A DNA stretch of 64,000 nt from Deltaproteobacteria bacterium (GTDB taxonomy: Bacteria > Myxococcota_A > UBA796 > SXON01), in contig CANLGL010000022.1 of NCBI GenBank assembly GCA_947490345.1, forward strand, positions 1-64,000. Direction: 5' to 3'. Below, piece after piece: positions 19,511 through 27,661 of the stretch; the first letter of the stretch is position 1; every line of letters begins with the position of its first letter. The notes beneath the pieces were generated by a model. That model was not told the DNA's origin. It did no database searches and saw only the letters and a list, made by a program, of their open reading frames with translations. Position numbers and translations under genes: made by a program.

Positions 19511-20146
19511 GTGATCGCCCTCCCCATCTTCGTCGTCGCCGGCCTCGAGGGCTGGGCCGCGACACTCCTGCCGCTCTGGGCAGGCATCTGGCTTTACTGG
19601 ACGGCGGCCGCGACGGCGTTTGTGGGTGTCGTGTACCTCGTCCGTCGCCCTCGCTGGTTGCTGAAGGAGCGATGGGCGGGGATTCTGCTCCTTCCCTTTC
19701 TGCTTTTTTCCCGCGCCGTGGCCGCTGGCGCCCAGCGCCTCGGCCTCTCGGATCGCCAGGAGGTGATTCCTGGCCTCTGGGTGGGAGCGTGGCCGCGTCG
19801 AGGCGCCCCCGGGTTCGCCCAGCTTGACCTCACCGCGGAGCTTCCCCGCCGAGGCGACGCCGACCACTACCGAAACATCCCGATGCTCGACGGTGCCGGG
19901 CCGCGCCGTGAGGATTGGGAGGCCGCGGTGGAGCAGGTCGTAGCGTGGCGACAGCAAGGTGCATCGGTGCTGGTGCACTGCGCCTACGGACACGGTCGCA
20001 GCGTGGCAGTGGTCATGGGCGTGTTGGTCCGCGAGCGCCTCGCGCATGACGCGCCCAGCGCGATGGCCATCGTGAGGCGCGTGCGACCGCGCGCGCGGCT
20101 GGCGCCGGGGCAGGCGAAGCTGATGATTGAGCTGCTGGGCGGGTGA
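19511..20146 (+). CDS. Membrane-anchored dual-specificity-type phosphatase
   Basis: 211 residues. The N-terminus has two or three membrane helices (LPIFVVAGLEGWAATLLP, TAAATAFVGVVYLV, WAGILLLPFLLF). The cytoplasmic part carries the cysteine-phosphatase signature HCAYGHGRS (Cx5R), followed by a helix as in dual-specificity phosphatases, with a likely general-acid Asp in NIPMLDGAGP. The substrate is unknown. The GTG start at 19511 has a weak GAGG sequence upstream. Confidence 0.8.
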   Translation: MIALPIFVVAGLEGWAATLLPLWAGIWLYWTAAATAFVGVVYLVRRPRWLLKERWAGILLLPFLLFSRAVAAGAQRLGLSDRQEVIPGLWVGAWPRRGAPGFAQLDLTAELPRRGDADHYRNIPMLDGAGPRREDWEAAVEQVVAWRQQGASVLVHCAYGHGRSVAVVMGVLVRERLAHDAPSAMAIVRRVRPRARLAPGQAKLMIELLGG

Positions 20147-20151
20147 GCCCT

Positions 20152-20961
20152 TCAGCCCAAGACCCCCCTCAGCTCCGCCGCCGCCCGCTCCGGAAAGACC
20201 CCGTGCCCCGGCAAGCCCACGGCGTCGGTCGCGAGCCCGAGCGCCAGTCGCGGTCGCAGCACGATCCTCCACGGCGTTCCCCACTCCACAGTCATCCGCA
20301 CCTCGGGGCCGCCGAGCCACCTGGCCATCGCCCCCAGCACCCGCTCCGCCAACCGGGCCACACCGACGTGCGCCACCGGAAAGTCACCGTCACCGGCCTC
20401 GGGCAGCACCCAGACCTCAAACGGCGCCACCGGCGCCCAGGCGGCGATCGCCACGGCTCCATCCGACCGCGCGATCAACCGCCGCCCATCGACAAGCTCG
20501 TGGGCGCACCACGCGCGGGCGTCCGTGGGGGCGAGATCCGTGGGGATAGCAAACAACTCCCACAGCGGGTGCCGGCCCGGCGCCGCCCGACGGAGCAGGG
20601 AAAAGCCCCGCAGGCGGCGATCTCGTCGCAAGTCCTCGATACGTTCGAACGCGAGGATCAGCGCGTCAGGATCAGCCTCGTCGTGCCCGCCGAACATGAG
20701 CTCGTGCACGCCCACTGCGTCGCGGCGGACGCCGGGCCGTTCCACTTTGGCGCGCACCTCGCCCTCGACGCCGAGCGCCGGTACCGGATGGGGCACCGCG
20801 ACCAGTCGACCCCGCCGGGCAAGCACCGGCCCCGGGTCGCTGCACGCCCAGCAGGGATCGCTCGGCGCCAGCGCTGGCAGCGGAGCGTCGGGCCAGGCGT
20901 CGTTGATCAGGACGACAACGCCTGTCGCCGGGCAGGTGCGCAGCTCTCTCAACTCCACCAC
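20152..20961 (-). CDS. GalT-like protein lacking the nucleophilic histidine
   Basis: A 269-residue relative of galactose-1-phosphate uridylyltransferase. Zinc-site features remain: CWAC at 37-40 and VHELMF around 85-90. The active-site segment, HPHxQ in GalT, reads HPLWE at 131-135, followed by LFAIP as in the family. The nucleophilic His is therefore Leu and the following Gln is Glu, so uridylyl transfer by the classic double displacement is not expected. It overlaps the GH57 gene upstream by 13 bases and probably belongs to the same alpha-glucan operon. It may bind nucleotide sugars or be a pseudoenzyme. Confidence 0.75.
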   Translation of the reverse strand: MVELRELRTCPATGVVVLINDAWPDAPLPALAPSDPCWACSDPGPVLARRGRLVAVPHPVPALGVEGEVRAKVERPGVRRDAVGVHELMFGGHDEADPDALILAFERIEDLRRDRRLRGFSLLRRAAPGRHPLWELFAIPTDLAPTDARAWCAHELVDGRRLIARSDGAVAIAAWAPVAPFEVWVLPEAGDGDFPVAHVGVARLAERVLGAMARWLGGPEVRMTVEWGTPWRIVLRPRLALGLATDAVGLPGHGVFPERAAAELRGVLG

Positions 20962-22616
20962 TCCAGATCCAGGTCTTCGAAGCAGGAGTCGTGAAGCCTG
21001 ATCTCCTGGAGCTCCGCGACGGCGACAGCGTCGTCCGGCACGCCACGCGCGCGGGCATCCGCGATGGTCGCCGCCTGGTCAAAGCGGGCGAGGTGCTGGC
21101 AGAAGCGGCGGTAGCCGTAGTCGACGGCGCCGCCGGTGTGGATGACGAACTGCCAGTCGCTGGCCTGGAGCAGAAGCAGCTCCCTTGCTGCCAGGCGCAG
21201 CGGCTCTGCGATCAGCTCATTGCCGCGCCAGTCGAGGCGAGCCAACAGTTCAAAGAGACGATCCTCCGCGCCGTGGGCGGCCTCCCACATCCAGCGGGTC
21301 TGGTCGTTGAGCCAGACGCGGTGGTCGCCCCCTTCGCCCCAGCTTCCCTCAGGCATCGACACCACCTTGTCGGCTGGCCAGTCGGCGAGCAGCGCCGAGA
21401 CCGTGCGCGGACGCACCGAATCATCCGCCGCAAAGGCCTTCATCACCTCGCGGATAAAGCGCGGACCCTCGTGCCACCAATGGCCGAAGAGCTCGGCGTC
21501 GAAGGGGGCGACCACGGTACCGTGGCGCCCGGTGCGCTCGTGGTAGCGCTTCAAGATGCTCCGGACCACCGCCACGAAATGCTGGGCGTGGGTGTAGAGC
21601 GCGCCGTTGACCTGCTCGGGATGGTAGGGCTCCTTGGCGCCCAGGTCGGTGCTCGGCGCGGTGACCCGCCAATAGCGGAGTCCGTCGCGACCGTGGCGCT
21701 TGTGGAACTCCAAATAACGACCGTCGCCGGGGTACCCGACCTCGCCGCTCCACACTTGCTCGCTGACCTCGGGGTGACGCGCGAGCGCGACGAGCCGGCC
21801 AGGTCCGCCGTCGCTGCTGACGAGGTGGGGCTCAAGCACGCTCCGCCAACCTCGCTTGTCGTCCCAGGTGCCCTGGTCCCACGCGACCTTGGTGAAGCCC
21901 GCGGGGGACTGGGTGCCTTCGCTGCGGGCGCCGGTGAAGAGGTGCGCGTCGACGATGAAGTACCCGACACCCTCGTGGGCGAAGACCTCCTCGACGCCAG
22001 CCCTCCCGCGCACACTGCGGTCCCCGACCGGCGGCGTCCAGGGGCCGCCCGGGCGATAGGCACACTCGGGGAGCCACGCGCCAACCGGCCGACGCCCCAG
22101 GTGCTTCCGGCTGGTGTGGACGCCGGCGCGGACCTGCGCGCGAGCGGCGCGGTCGTCGCGCACCAGAGGCATGTACCCGTGCGTCGCATTGCTGGTCAAG
22201 AGCTCGATGGCACCGGTGTCTGCAAGCGCTGCAAACGCTTTTGGCAGGTTGCGCTCCAGGGCCTCGAAGCGCGAGGCGAGCGCCACGAACTGCGCCTCGG
22301 TCCGTTCTGCCAGCCAGGCCAGATGGGCATCGCCTCGCCCGGCAAACTCGGCGCGATCCGCTTCCGCGCGAGCCCGCATCGCCTCGAGCCAGCGTGGAAA
22401 GCCGTCTCGAAAACGCGGATGGCCGAGCTGCTCCAACAAGACCGGCGTCAGGCCGAGTGTGACCGGACAGAGGCCATCGGAGAACGCGTCCAAGAGCGGC
22501 ATCCAGCTTTCCGCCGCGGCTTCGTACAGCCACACCTCACCATGAGGCCAGTGTCCATGGTGAAGCACCCATGGCAGGTGCCCGTGCAGCACCAGACAAA
22601 AGCTACCGTGCGCCAC
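20949..22616 (-). CDS. GH57 1,4-alpha-glucan branching enzyme
   Basis: Forms alpha-1,6 branches in glycogen-like glucans. At 555 residues it has the GH57 branching-enzyme layout. HGHLPWV lies at 11-17, the catalytic Glu184 in WLPECAYRP, the catalytic Asp373 in APFDAELFGHWW, and a C-terminal helical domain (SDWQFVIHTGGAVDYGYRRF) matches the branching subgroup. Both catalytic residues are intact, unlike in its upstream neighbour. The GTG start at 22616 lies directly against the upstream stop. Confidence 0.88.
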   Translation of the reverse strand: MAHGSFCLVLHGHLPWVLHHGHWPHGEVWLYEAAAESWMPLLDAFSDGLCPVTLGLTPVLLEQLGHPRFRDGFPRWLEAMRARAEADRAEFAGRGDAHLAWLAERTEAQFVALASRFEALERNLPKAFAALADTGAIELLTSNATHGYMPLVRDDRAARAQVRAGVHTSRKHLGRRPVGAWLPECAYRPGGPWTPPVGDRSVRGRAGVEEVFAHEGVGYFIVDAHLFTGARSEGTQSPAGFTKVAWDQGTWDDKRGWRSVLEPHLVSSDGGPGRLVALARHPEVSEQVWSGEVGYPGDGRYLEFHKRHGRDGLRYWRVTAPSTDLGAKEPYHPEQVNGALYTHAQHFVAVVRSILKRYHERTGRHGTVVAPFDAELFGHWWHEGPRFIREVMKAFAADDSVRPRTVSALLADWPADKVVSMPEGSWGEGGDHRVWLNDQTRWMWEAAHGAEDRLFELLARLDWRGNELIAEPLRLAARELLLLQASDWQFVIHTGGAVDYGYRRFCQHLARFDQAATIADARARGVPDDAVAVAELQEIRLHDSCFEDLDLEWWS

Positions 22617-24845
22617 TCACGCGTCCACGGAGACGCCGATCTCGACGCGGCGCTTCTCCTGACCCCACAGCTCCATGGGCCACCAGAAGTACAGCGCGAC
22701 GCCCTGGAAAAGCGGCATGACCCCGGCCGGTGCCCGGCTGACCGTCTCGATCGGGAAGTGCCAGACGCGCGCAGCCTGACGCGGGCTGAGCGTCACCCGG
22801 TAGCCTCGGGATGCGTCGACCAGGGACAGCTCGGTGACCTCCTCCAGGTCACCGATCTGGTCCAGAGGCACGCGGACGCCGCGGCTGGTTTCGAGGAAGG
22901 TGTCGGGCCCGAGCACGGAATCGAGGTTCAGGTCGATGCCGATGGCGAAGCGCGTGCGTACCGGCTCGTGGTAGCGGTTGGCGATCTCATACCGCACTTC
23001 GAAGCTGGGGAGATCGGCGTTGAACACGAAACGCTTCACCAGCCGGATCAACCGCAGCGCCGAGCCTTCGACCACGTTGCCATCGCGAGCCATGTTGACG
23101 CTGACCTCGGCCGGGTCCTCGTCCTCCACCGCCAAGAGCTGGTAGTCGGCGCCCACGAAGTCGCCGGCCTCGGCGTAGCGCCCCGTCACGAGGTTCTGGA
23201 GCGTCGTCTCCGGGCCGAAGAAGTGGTCTACGAACGCGCCGCGCACATGCCGATCATAGTGCAGCCGGCCCGCGAGGTTGACGCCCGCAAGCCGGACGAG
23301 GCGGTCGCTGTCGTCGATCGTGGACTCGTCCGTGTCGTCCTCGTCGTCGATGATGACCGTGGTGAGCTCGGGGGAGACCTCGATGATCTGGGGGAGGTCC
23401 TCGCCACGGATGACGGCGTCGTGGTGGGGCTCACCCAGCCGTGTGCGGATGTTGAGGATGTTGCCCGGCAGCGCCCAACTGTCCAGCTCGAAGAGCGAGC
23501 CCCCCTGTGAGGGAGACAGAAACGCGCAGAACGTGGGGGTGCGAACGATCACCTCATTGCGACCGTCGCCATCGTGATCGGCCTGCTCGACGACCAGCCG
23601 GCCCGCGTCACCGAGAGCGATGTGCACCGCGTACTCGGCGCGGATGAGGTTGGCCCAGGCCTGATGGCGGATGTCGCCGAGCTGGGCGCCGACGTCGATG
23701 CCGTGGGCGTAGGCGCTGCCATTCTGCCCGCGGTACAGGGCCGCGGTCGCCTCGGCCAGCGCGTCAACCATGCCGTCGCCGTCTTCGCGGGGGCGGCCGT
23801 CGGGACGCAACATCGACCGAAGGCGCGCCACCTCACGCGAGGTGCGCAACATCCGGCGGTGGAGGCGCAGGACTTCCGGGTAGGAGGCCAGGGTCGCCTC
23901 CCAGCCCGGGATGCGCAAAAACGGCGCCGCGCGCTCCAGCGAGGGGTCAGTGCCGCGGCGGATGTCCGCGACGAGCGTCTGCCAGGCTGAGCCTGCGGCG
24001 CCACCGAGCGCGGCGGCCGCGACCGAGGACTGGACGCTCGCGGGCGGGTACACCCGACCGGAGGGCCGGACCCGGTCAAGCACGGTCCCGAAGTGGACCC
24101 CCTTGAGCCACGGCGAAGCGTCGTTGAGGGCAGTGAAGAAACGACGGACCCAGGCTCGCTCCCCCCCGAACGAACGCGTCGATGAGCTGTCGATCGCCGC
24201 GCCGAAGTCCTCGCCGAGGACCGACACGGTCAGGACACGGTGGCCGAGTCGCGACCGCGAGGCGATCTCGTCGATGATGCGCGCCGGCGACGCAGTCGGG
24301 ATCATCCGGCTGAGGATCGGGTCGACGCCGAAAAGCGCGAGGATGCTGCCTTCGCGCTCGGCCAGCCAATAGCCGTCGCCGGTGGCGCCGGTGCCGAGCT
24401 GCGCGACTTCCAACGCCGAGAACTGCACGCCGAGGCGACCGAATATCCGCGGAGCCACCGGATCCCAAGCGTAGCAGGGCAACCAAGCGCCGCGCACCCG
24501 CAGGTCCGCGTGCTGGCGCCACCAACGCAACGACAGCTGCATCTGGCCGACCGCATCACGCTCCGGGAGGCTGGGTAGCAGCGCCCCGCCATGCAGACCA
24601 CCGAGGATCTCGATGCGGCCGCTGCGCGCCAGGGTCAGCAGCTGCTGCAACCGATCCGGCGCGTGCATCTCCATCCACTCAAGCAGCTGGCCGCTCCAGT
24701 GCATCGACACCTTGATGGTGGCGTACTCATCGAGCAGATCGAGCAGCGGGAAGTAGGCCCGATCACACGCGCGCCGAACGTCGGGACCCGACGTACCCGG
24801 GGGCTGGGTGTTCGCGATGCACAGGACGAGCCCTAGATTCTGCAC
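22617..24845 (-). CDS. GH57 glucanotransferase/amylase-like protein with lost catalytic residues
   Basis: A 742-residue GH57 protein of the 4-alpha-glucanotransferase/alpha-amylase type with C-terminal DUF1925/1926-like beta domains. The N-terminal landmarks are kept (VSMHWSGQLLEW, RIEILGGLHGGALLPSLPERD). The nucleophile segment WLxERxW is WLPCYAW, with Cys124 where Glu belongs. The FGDDGEKFG segment is SVLGEDFG, so the acid Asp also appears lost. It is full length with no frameshift, hence likely a selected pseudoenzyme, for instance a glucan-binding or regulatory partner of the branching enzyme. It starts with GTG. Confidence 0.8.
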   Translation of the reverse strand: MQNLGLVLCIANTQPPGTSGPDVRRACDRAYFPLLDLLDEYATIKVSMHWSGQLLEWMEMHAPDRLQQLLTLARSGRIEILGGLHGGALLPSLPERDAVGQMQLSLRWWRQHADLRVRGAWLPCYAWDPVAPRIFGRLGVQFSALEVAQLGTGATGDGYWLAEREGSILALFGVDPILSRMIPTASPARIIDEIASRSRLGHRVLTVSVLGEDFGAAIDSSSTRSFGGERAWVRRFFTALNDASPWLKGVHFGTVLDRVRPSGRVYPPASVQSSVAAAALGGAAGSAWQTLVADIRRGTDPSLERAAPFLRIPGWEATLASYPEVLRLHRRMLRTSREVARLRSMLRPDGRPREDGDGMVDALAEATAALYRGQNGSAYAHGIDVGAQLGDIRHQAWANLIRAEYAVHIALGDAGRLVVEQADHDGDGRNEVIVRTPTFCAFLSPSQGGSLFELDSWALPGNILNIRTRLGEPHHDAVIRGEDLPQIIEVSPELTTVIIDDEDDTDESTIDDSDRLVRLAGVNLAGRLHYDRHVRGAFVDHFFGPETTLQNLVTGRYAEAGDFVGADYQLLAVEDEDPAEVSVNMARDGNVVEGSALRLIRLVKRFVFNADLPSFEVRYEIANRYHEPVRTRFAIGIDLNLDSVLGPDTFLETSRGVRVPLDQIGDLEEVTELSLVDASRGYRVTLSPRQAARVWHFPIETVSRAPAGVMPLFQGVALYFWWPMELWGQEKRRVEIGVSVDA

Positions 24846-24888
24846 AGGAGCGCGGGTATCATGTCACCGGGGATGAGGCCTCACGCGC

Positions 24889-26073
24889 CTAAAAGCCCCG
24901 AGCCCACGCAACGATCACCGCGCGCTCCTCATCCGTCATCGCCGTCAGGTTCCCCAGCGGCATGACCCGGGCTTCGACCTGGCTGGCGATCTTCTCGTGA
25001 TTGGCCAGGATGGTGGCGCGGTCCTCGAGCGCCAGCCCCTTGGGCGGGGCAACGAAGCCCGGCAGGGTCGGCTCGGTGGCGTGACAGGGCATGCATCGTG
25101 TCGCGATGATCGCCTGCACCTGCGTCGTCGATACCGACGGCACCCCACTCGCAGAAGCGCTGGGTCCCGGACGCAAGGTGGCGATGGCCACCACCAGCAG
25201 GCCGGCCGCCCCGACCCAGGAGACGACGAACGGCCGGGGCCTCCCCTGCCCGCGCAGGTTGAAGCCGTGGCGCACCAGAACCCCGCACACGCACAGCGCG
25301 GTCACGATGGCCCAACCCCACGTCCCGCTCCATGCCGCCGGGTAGTGGTTGCTGACCATCACCAAAAGCACGGGCAAGGTCAGGTAGTTGTTGTGCAAGC
25401 TTCGCAGGGCGCCTGCCGCGCCGGCGGCCTGCGGGGGAGCGCGGCCGCCGACCATCGCCTCGACCATGGCCCGCTGCCCAGGGATGATGACGAAGAGCAC
25501 GTTGGCCGCCATGATCGTGCCGAGCATCGCGCCCAGGTGCATCGCTGCCGCGCGAGGGGCGAGCAATTGGAAAATCCCCCACGTGCCGGCGACGAGGAGC
25601 GCCGAGCCGACCCCGGTGAGAACCCGAGGTCGCTGCCCGATCGGCGAGCGGCACAGCCCGTCGTAGACGACCCACCCGCCCACCAACGAGGCGGCGCCGA
25701 TCCCGACCGCAGCGCCGGGACTCAGCGCGTACACGGCCGAGTCGATCATCATTGCGCTTGCGTCGTACCAGTAGGTGGTGCCCAGGAGCAAAAAACCGGT
25801 GATCCACGTGAAATAGGCTTCCCACTTGAACCAGTGCAGGATGGCCGGCAGGCGCGCCGGCGCCCCCTCGTACTTGGAGACCCGGTAGAAGGCGCCCCCG
25901 TGGATTGCGAACACCTCCCCTTTCACCGCCGGGTCCGGGTCGTCGCCCGCCGCTGGCCGGATATTGTTGTTCAACCAGTTGAAGTAAAACGAAGCCCCGA
26001 TCCACGCCGCCCCGGTGACGAGGTGGAACCAGCGGAGATTCACCGAGAGCCACTGGAGGAGTTGGGCGTCCAT
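24889..26073 (-). CDS. puuD: Urate hydroxylase PuuD with C-terminal cytochrome c
   Basis: Integral-membrane urate oxidase, converting urate to 5-hydroxyisourate. The 394 residues begin with the family hallmark LRWFHLVTGAAWIGASFYF, followed by HWFKWEAYFTWITG and further membrane helices. A C-terminal cytochrome c domain carries the heme site CMPCH and a distal Met (VMPLGNLTAMT). The ATG at 26073 is preferred over a GTG at 26094, by homology with known PuuD starts. It diverges from allantoinase, so this locus is a purine degradation unit. Confidence 0.92.
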   Translation of the reverse strand: MDAQLLQWLSVNLRWFHLVTGAAWIGASFYFNWLNNNIRPAAGDDPDPAVKGEVFAIHGGAFYRVSKYEGAPARLPAILHWFKWEAYFTWITGFLLLGTTYWYDASAMMIDSAVYALSPGAAVGIGAASLVGGWVVYDGLCRSPIGQRPRVLTGVGSALLVAGTWGIFQLLAPRAAAMHLGAMLGTIMAANVLFVIIPGQRAMVEAMVGGRAPPQAAGAAGALRSLHNNYLTLPVLLVMVSNHYPAAWSGTWGWAIVTALCVCGVLVRHGFNLRGQGRPRPFVVSWVGAAGLLVVAIATLRPGPSASASGVPSVSTTQVQAIIATRCMPCHATEPTLPGFVAPPKGLALEDRATILANHEKIASQVEARVMPLGNLTAMTDEERAVIVAWARGF

Positions 26074-26112
26074 CCGGGCACGGTACCGAAGCACCGTTGG
26101 CGCGTCAAGGCC

Positions 26113-26283
26113 GCGGCTCCCAGAGCCATGAGATGCCCAAGCGGCGCGATGTCCGGCGGTGAGGGGGAGAGCGCCACGTCCCAGCGCGTTAGCAACGCGC
26201 TGGGCGCCGCAGGCCGGAAACCGCAGGTTGGAGGCCGGAGGGCATGGCGCGGTAGGGGGAGAGGGCGGAGCCCTCTCCCCCTT
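26113..26283 (+). repeat. Dispersed double-hairpin element, copy 1
   Basis: A ~170 bp element whose other copy is at 51788-51954. Hairpin 1 pairs CCCAGCGCGTT (26180-26190) with AACGCGCTGGG (26194-26204). Hairpin 2 is a perfect 12 bp stem (26255-26266 with 26270-26281), followed by TTT. Between them is a conserved GCCGCAGGCCGGAAA ... GGAGGCCGGAGGG segment. It lies in the puuD/allB divergent region, 19 bp before the allB start and in the plus orientation. Hairpin 2 looks like an intrinsic terminator. Confidence 0.75.
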
Positions 26284-26302
26284 TACGTGTTAGTCGCCGG
26301 GA

Positions 26303-27649
26303 ATGTCAGACCGGGTCCTCGCCAGCCGCCGCGTCCTCTGGGACGGCCAACTCATTCGCGGCGCGGTAACCGTGCGCGGCGGCATCATCACGGCGGTCGA
26401 GCCCGGCCCGGCGCCGCTGCGCTCCTTGGACCTCGGCCACGACGTGCTCATGGCCGGCCTCGTGGACACCCACGTGCACATCAACGAGCCCGGCCGCACC
26501 GACTGGGAGGGTTTCCGTTCGGCGACGCTCGCGGCGGCCGCTGGCGGCATCACCACCCTCGTGGACATGCCGCTCAACACCACGCCGGTCACCACGTCCG
26601 TGGCGGCCCTCCACACCAAGATCGCGGCCACCGACGGCCAGCTCTACGTGGACGTGGCGTTCTGGGGCGGCGTGGTGCCAGGCAACGCGGCCGAGCTGGC
26701 GCCGATGGTCACCGCGGGTGCGCGCGGCTTCAAGGCCTTCCTCTGCCCCAGCGGCATCGACGACTTCCCCCCGGTCACCGAGGCCGATCTCCGTGAGGTC
26801 ATGCCAATCCTGCGCGGGGCGGGCGTGCCGCTGCTGGTCCATGCCGAGCTCGAGAGCGAGCTTTCTTCAGTCGCGACAGATGGCGATCCGCGTGCGTACG
26901 CGACCTACCTTCACTCACGCCCGAAGGAGATGGAGGATCGTGCGGTCGCGCTGATCGTGACGTTGGTGCGGGACACCGGATGTCGCGCCCACATCGTGCA
27001 CCTCTCCTCGGCCACCGCGCTGGACCTGGTCCGCGCCGCCAAGGCCGAGGGCCTGCCGCTGACCGCAGAGACCTGCCCGCACTACCTCTGCCTGCGTGCC
27101 GAGGAGATTCCCGACGGCGCCACCGGCTACAAGTGTGCGCCCCCCATTCGCGAAGACGCCAACCGGGACGCGCTCTGGGCCGCGCTGGCCGACGGCACCC
27201 TGGACTTCGTGGTGACGGATCACAGCCCGTGTACGCCGGCGCTCAAGCGGCTCGACACCGGAAACTTCGCGGACGCCTGGGGCGGGATCGCCTCGTTGCA
27301 GTTGGGTCTGCGCGCGGTGTGGACCGAAGCCCACCGGCGCGGCATCGGGCAGACGATCCTGGGCAAGTGGATGGCGGTTGGTCCCGCAGCGCTGGCCGGC
27401 TTCCCCGACCGCGGGAACCTGAAGGTTGGGGCGCGCGCGGACCTCTTGCGCTGGCGGCCCGAGTCGGGTGGGGTGGTCGAGTCTGCCTCCCTGCTCCACA
27501 AGCATGCCACGACGCCGTACGCCGGTCGGCACCTCGACGGCGAGATCGTCGACGTCTGGCTGGCCGGCGACCGCATCGTCGAAAATGGCGCTCCGCTGGG
27601 CCGGCCGCGTGGGCGAGCCCTGGTGCATCCGCGCGGCGCCCGCGGATAG
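26303..27649 (+). CDS. allB: Allantoinase
   Basis: A cyclic amidohydrolase opening allantoin to allantoate. It is 448 residues. Metal ligands are seen in DTHVHINEPGRTDWEGF (HxH), the carboxylated Lys region GARGFKAFLCPSG, HIVHLSS, and DHSPCTP with the final Asp. The start has the typical NRRVLWDG-like opening (SRRVLWDGQLIRGAV). It is followed 12 bp later by the allantoicase fusion, and diverges from puuD. The structured repeat element lies in its leader. Confidence 0.93.
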   Translation: MSDRVLASRRVLWDGQLIRGAVTVRGGIITAVEPGPAPLRSLDLGHDVLMAGLVDTHVHINEPGRTDWEGFRSATLAAAAGGITTLVDMPLNTTPVTTSVAALHTKIAATDGQLYVDVAFWGGVVPGNAAELAPMVTAGARGFKAFLCPSGIDDFPPVTEADLREVMPILRGAGVPLLVHAELESELSSVATDGDPRAYATYLHSRPKEMEDRAVALIVTLVRDTGCRAHIVHLSSATALDLVRAAKAEGLPLTAETCPHYLCLRAEEIPDGATGYKCAPPIREDANRDALWAALADGTLDFVVTDHSPCTPALKRLDTGNFADAWGGIASLQLGLRAVWTEAHRRGIGQTILGKWMAVGPAALAGFPDRGNLKVGARADLLRWRPESGGVVESASLLHKHATTPYAGRHLDGEIVDVWLAGDRIVENGAPLGRPRGRALVHPRGARG

Positions 27650-27661
27650 GCTGGAGTCCTG

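Noticed and set aside
20991..23510. 839-codon plus-strand open frame opposite the GH57 genes
   Set aside because: The minus-strand genes carry clear GH57 motifs; the antisense frame is a high-GC shadow.
26255..26283. Ordinary intrinsic terminator for an upstream gene
   Set aside because: No plus-strand gene lies upstream (puuD is on the minus strand), and the same hairpin pair recurs at 51.9 kb; treated as part of a repeat element.
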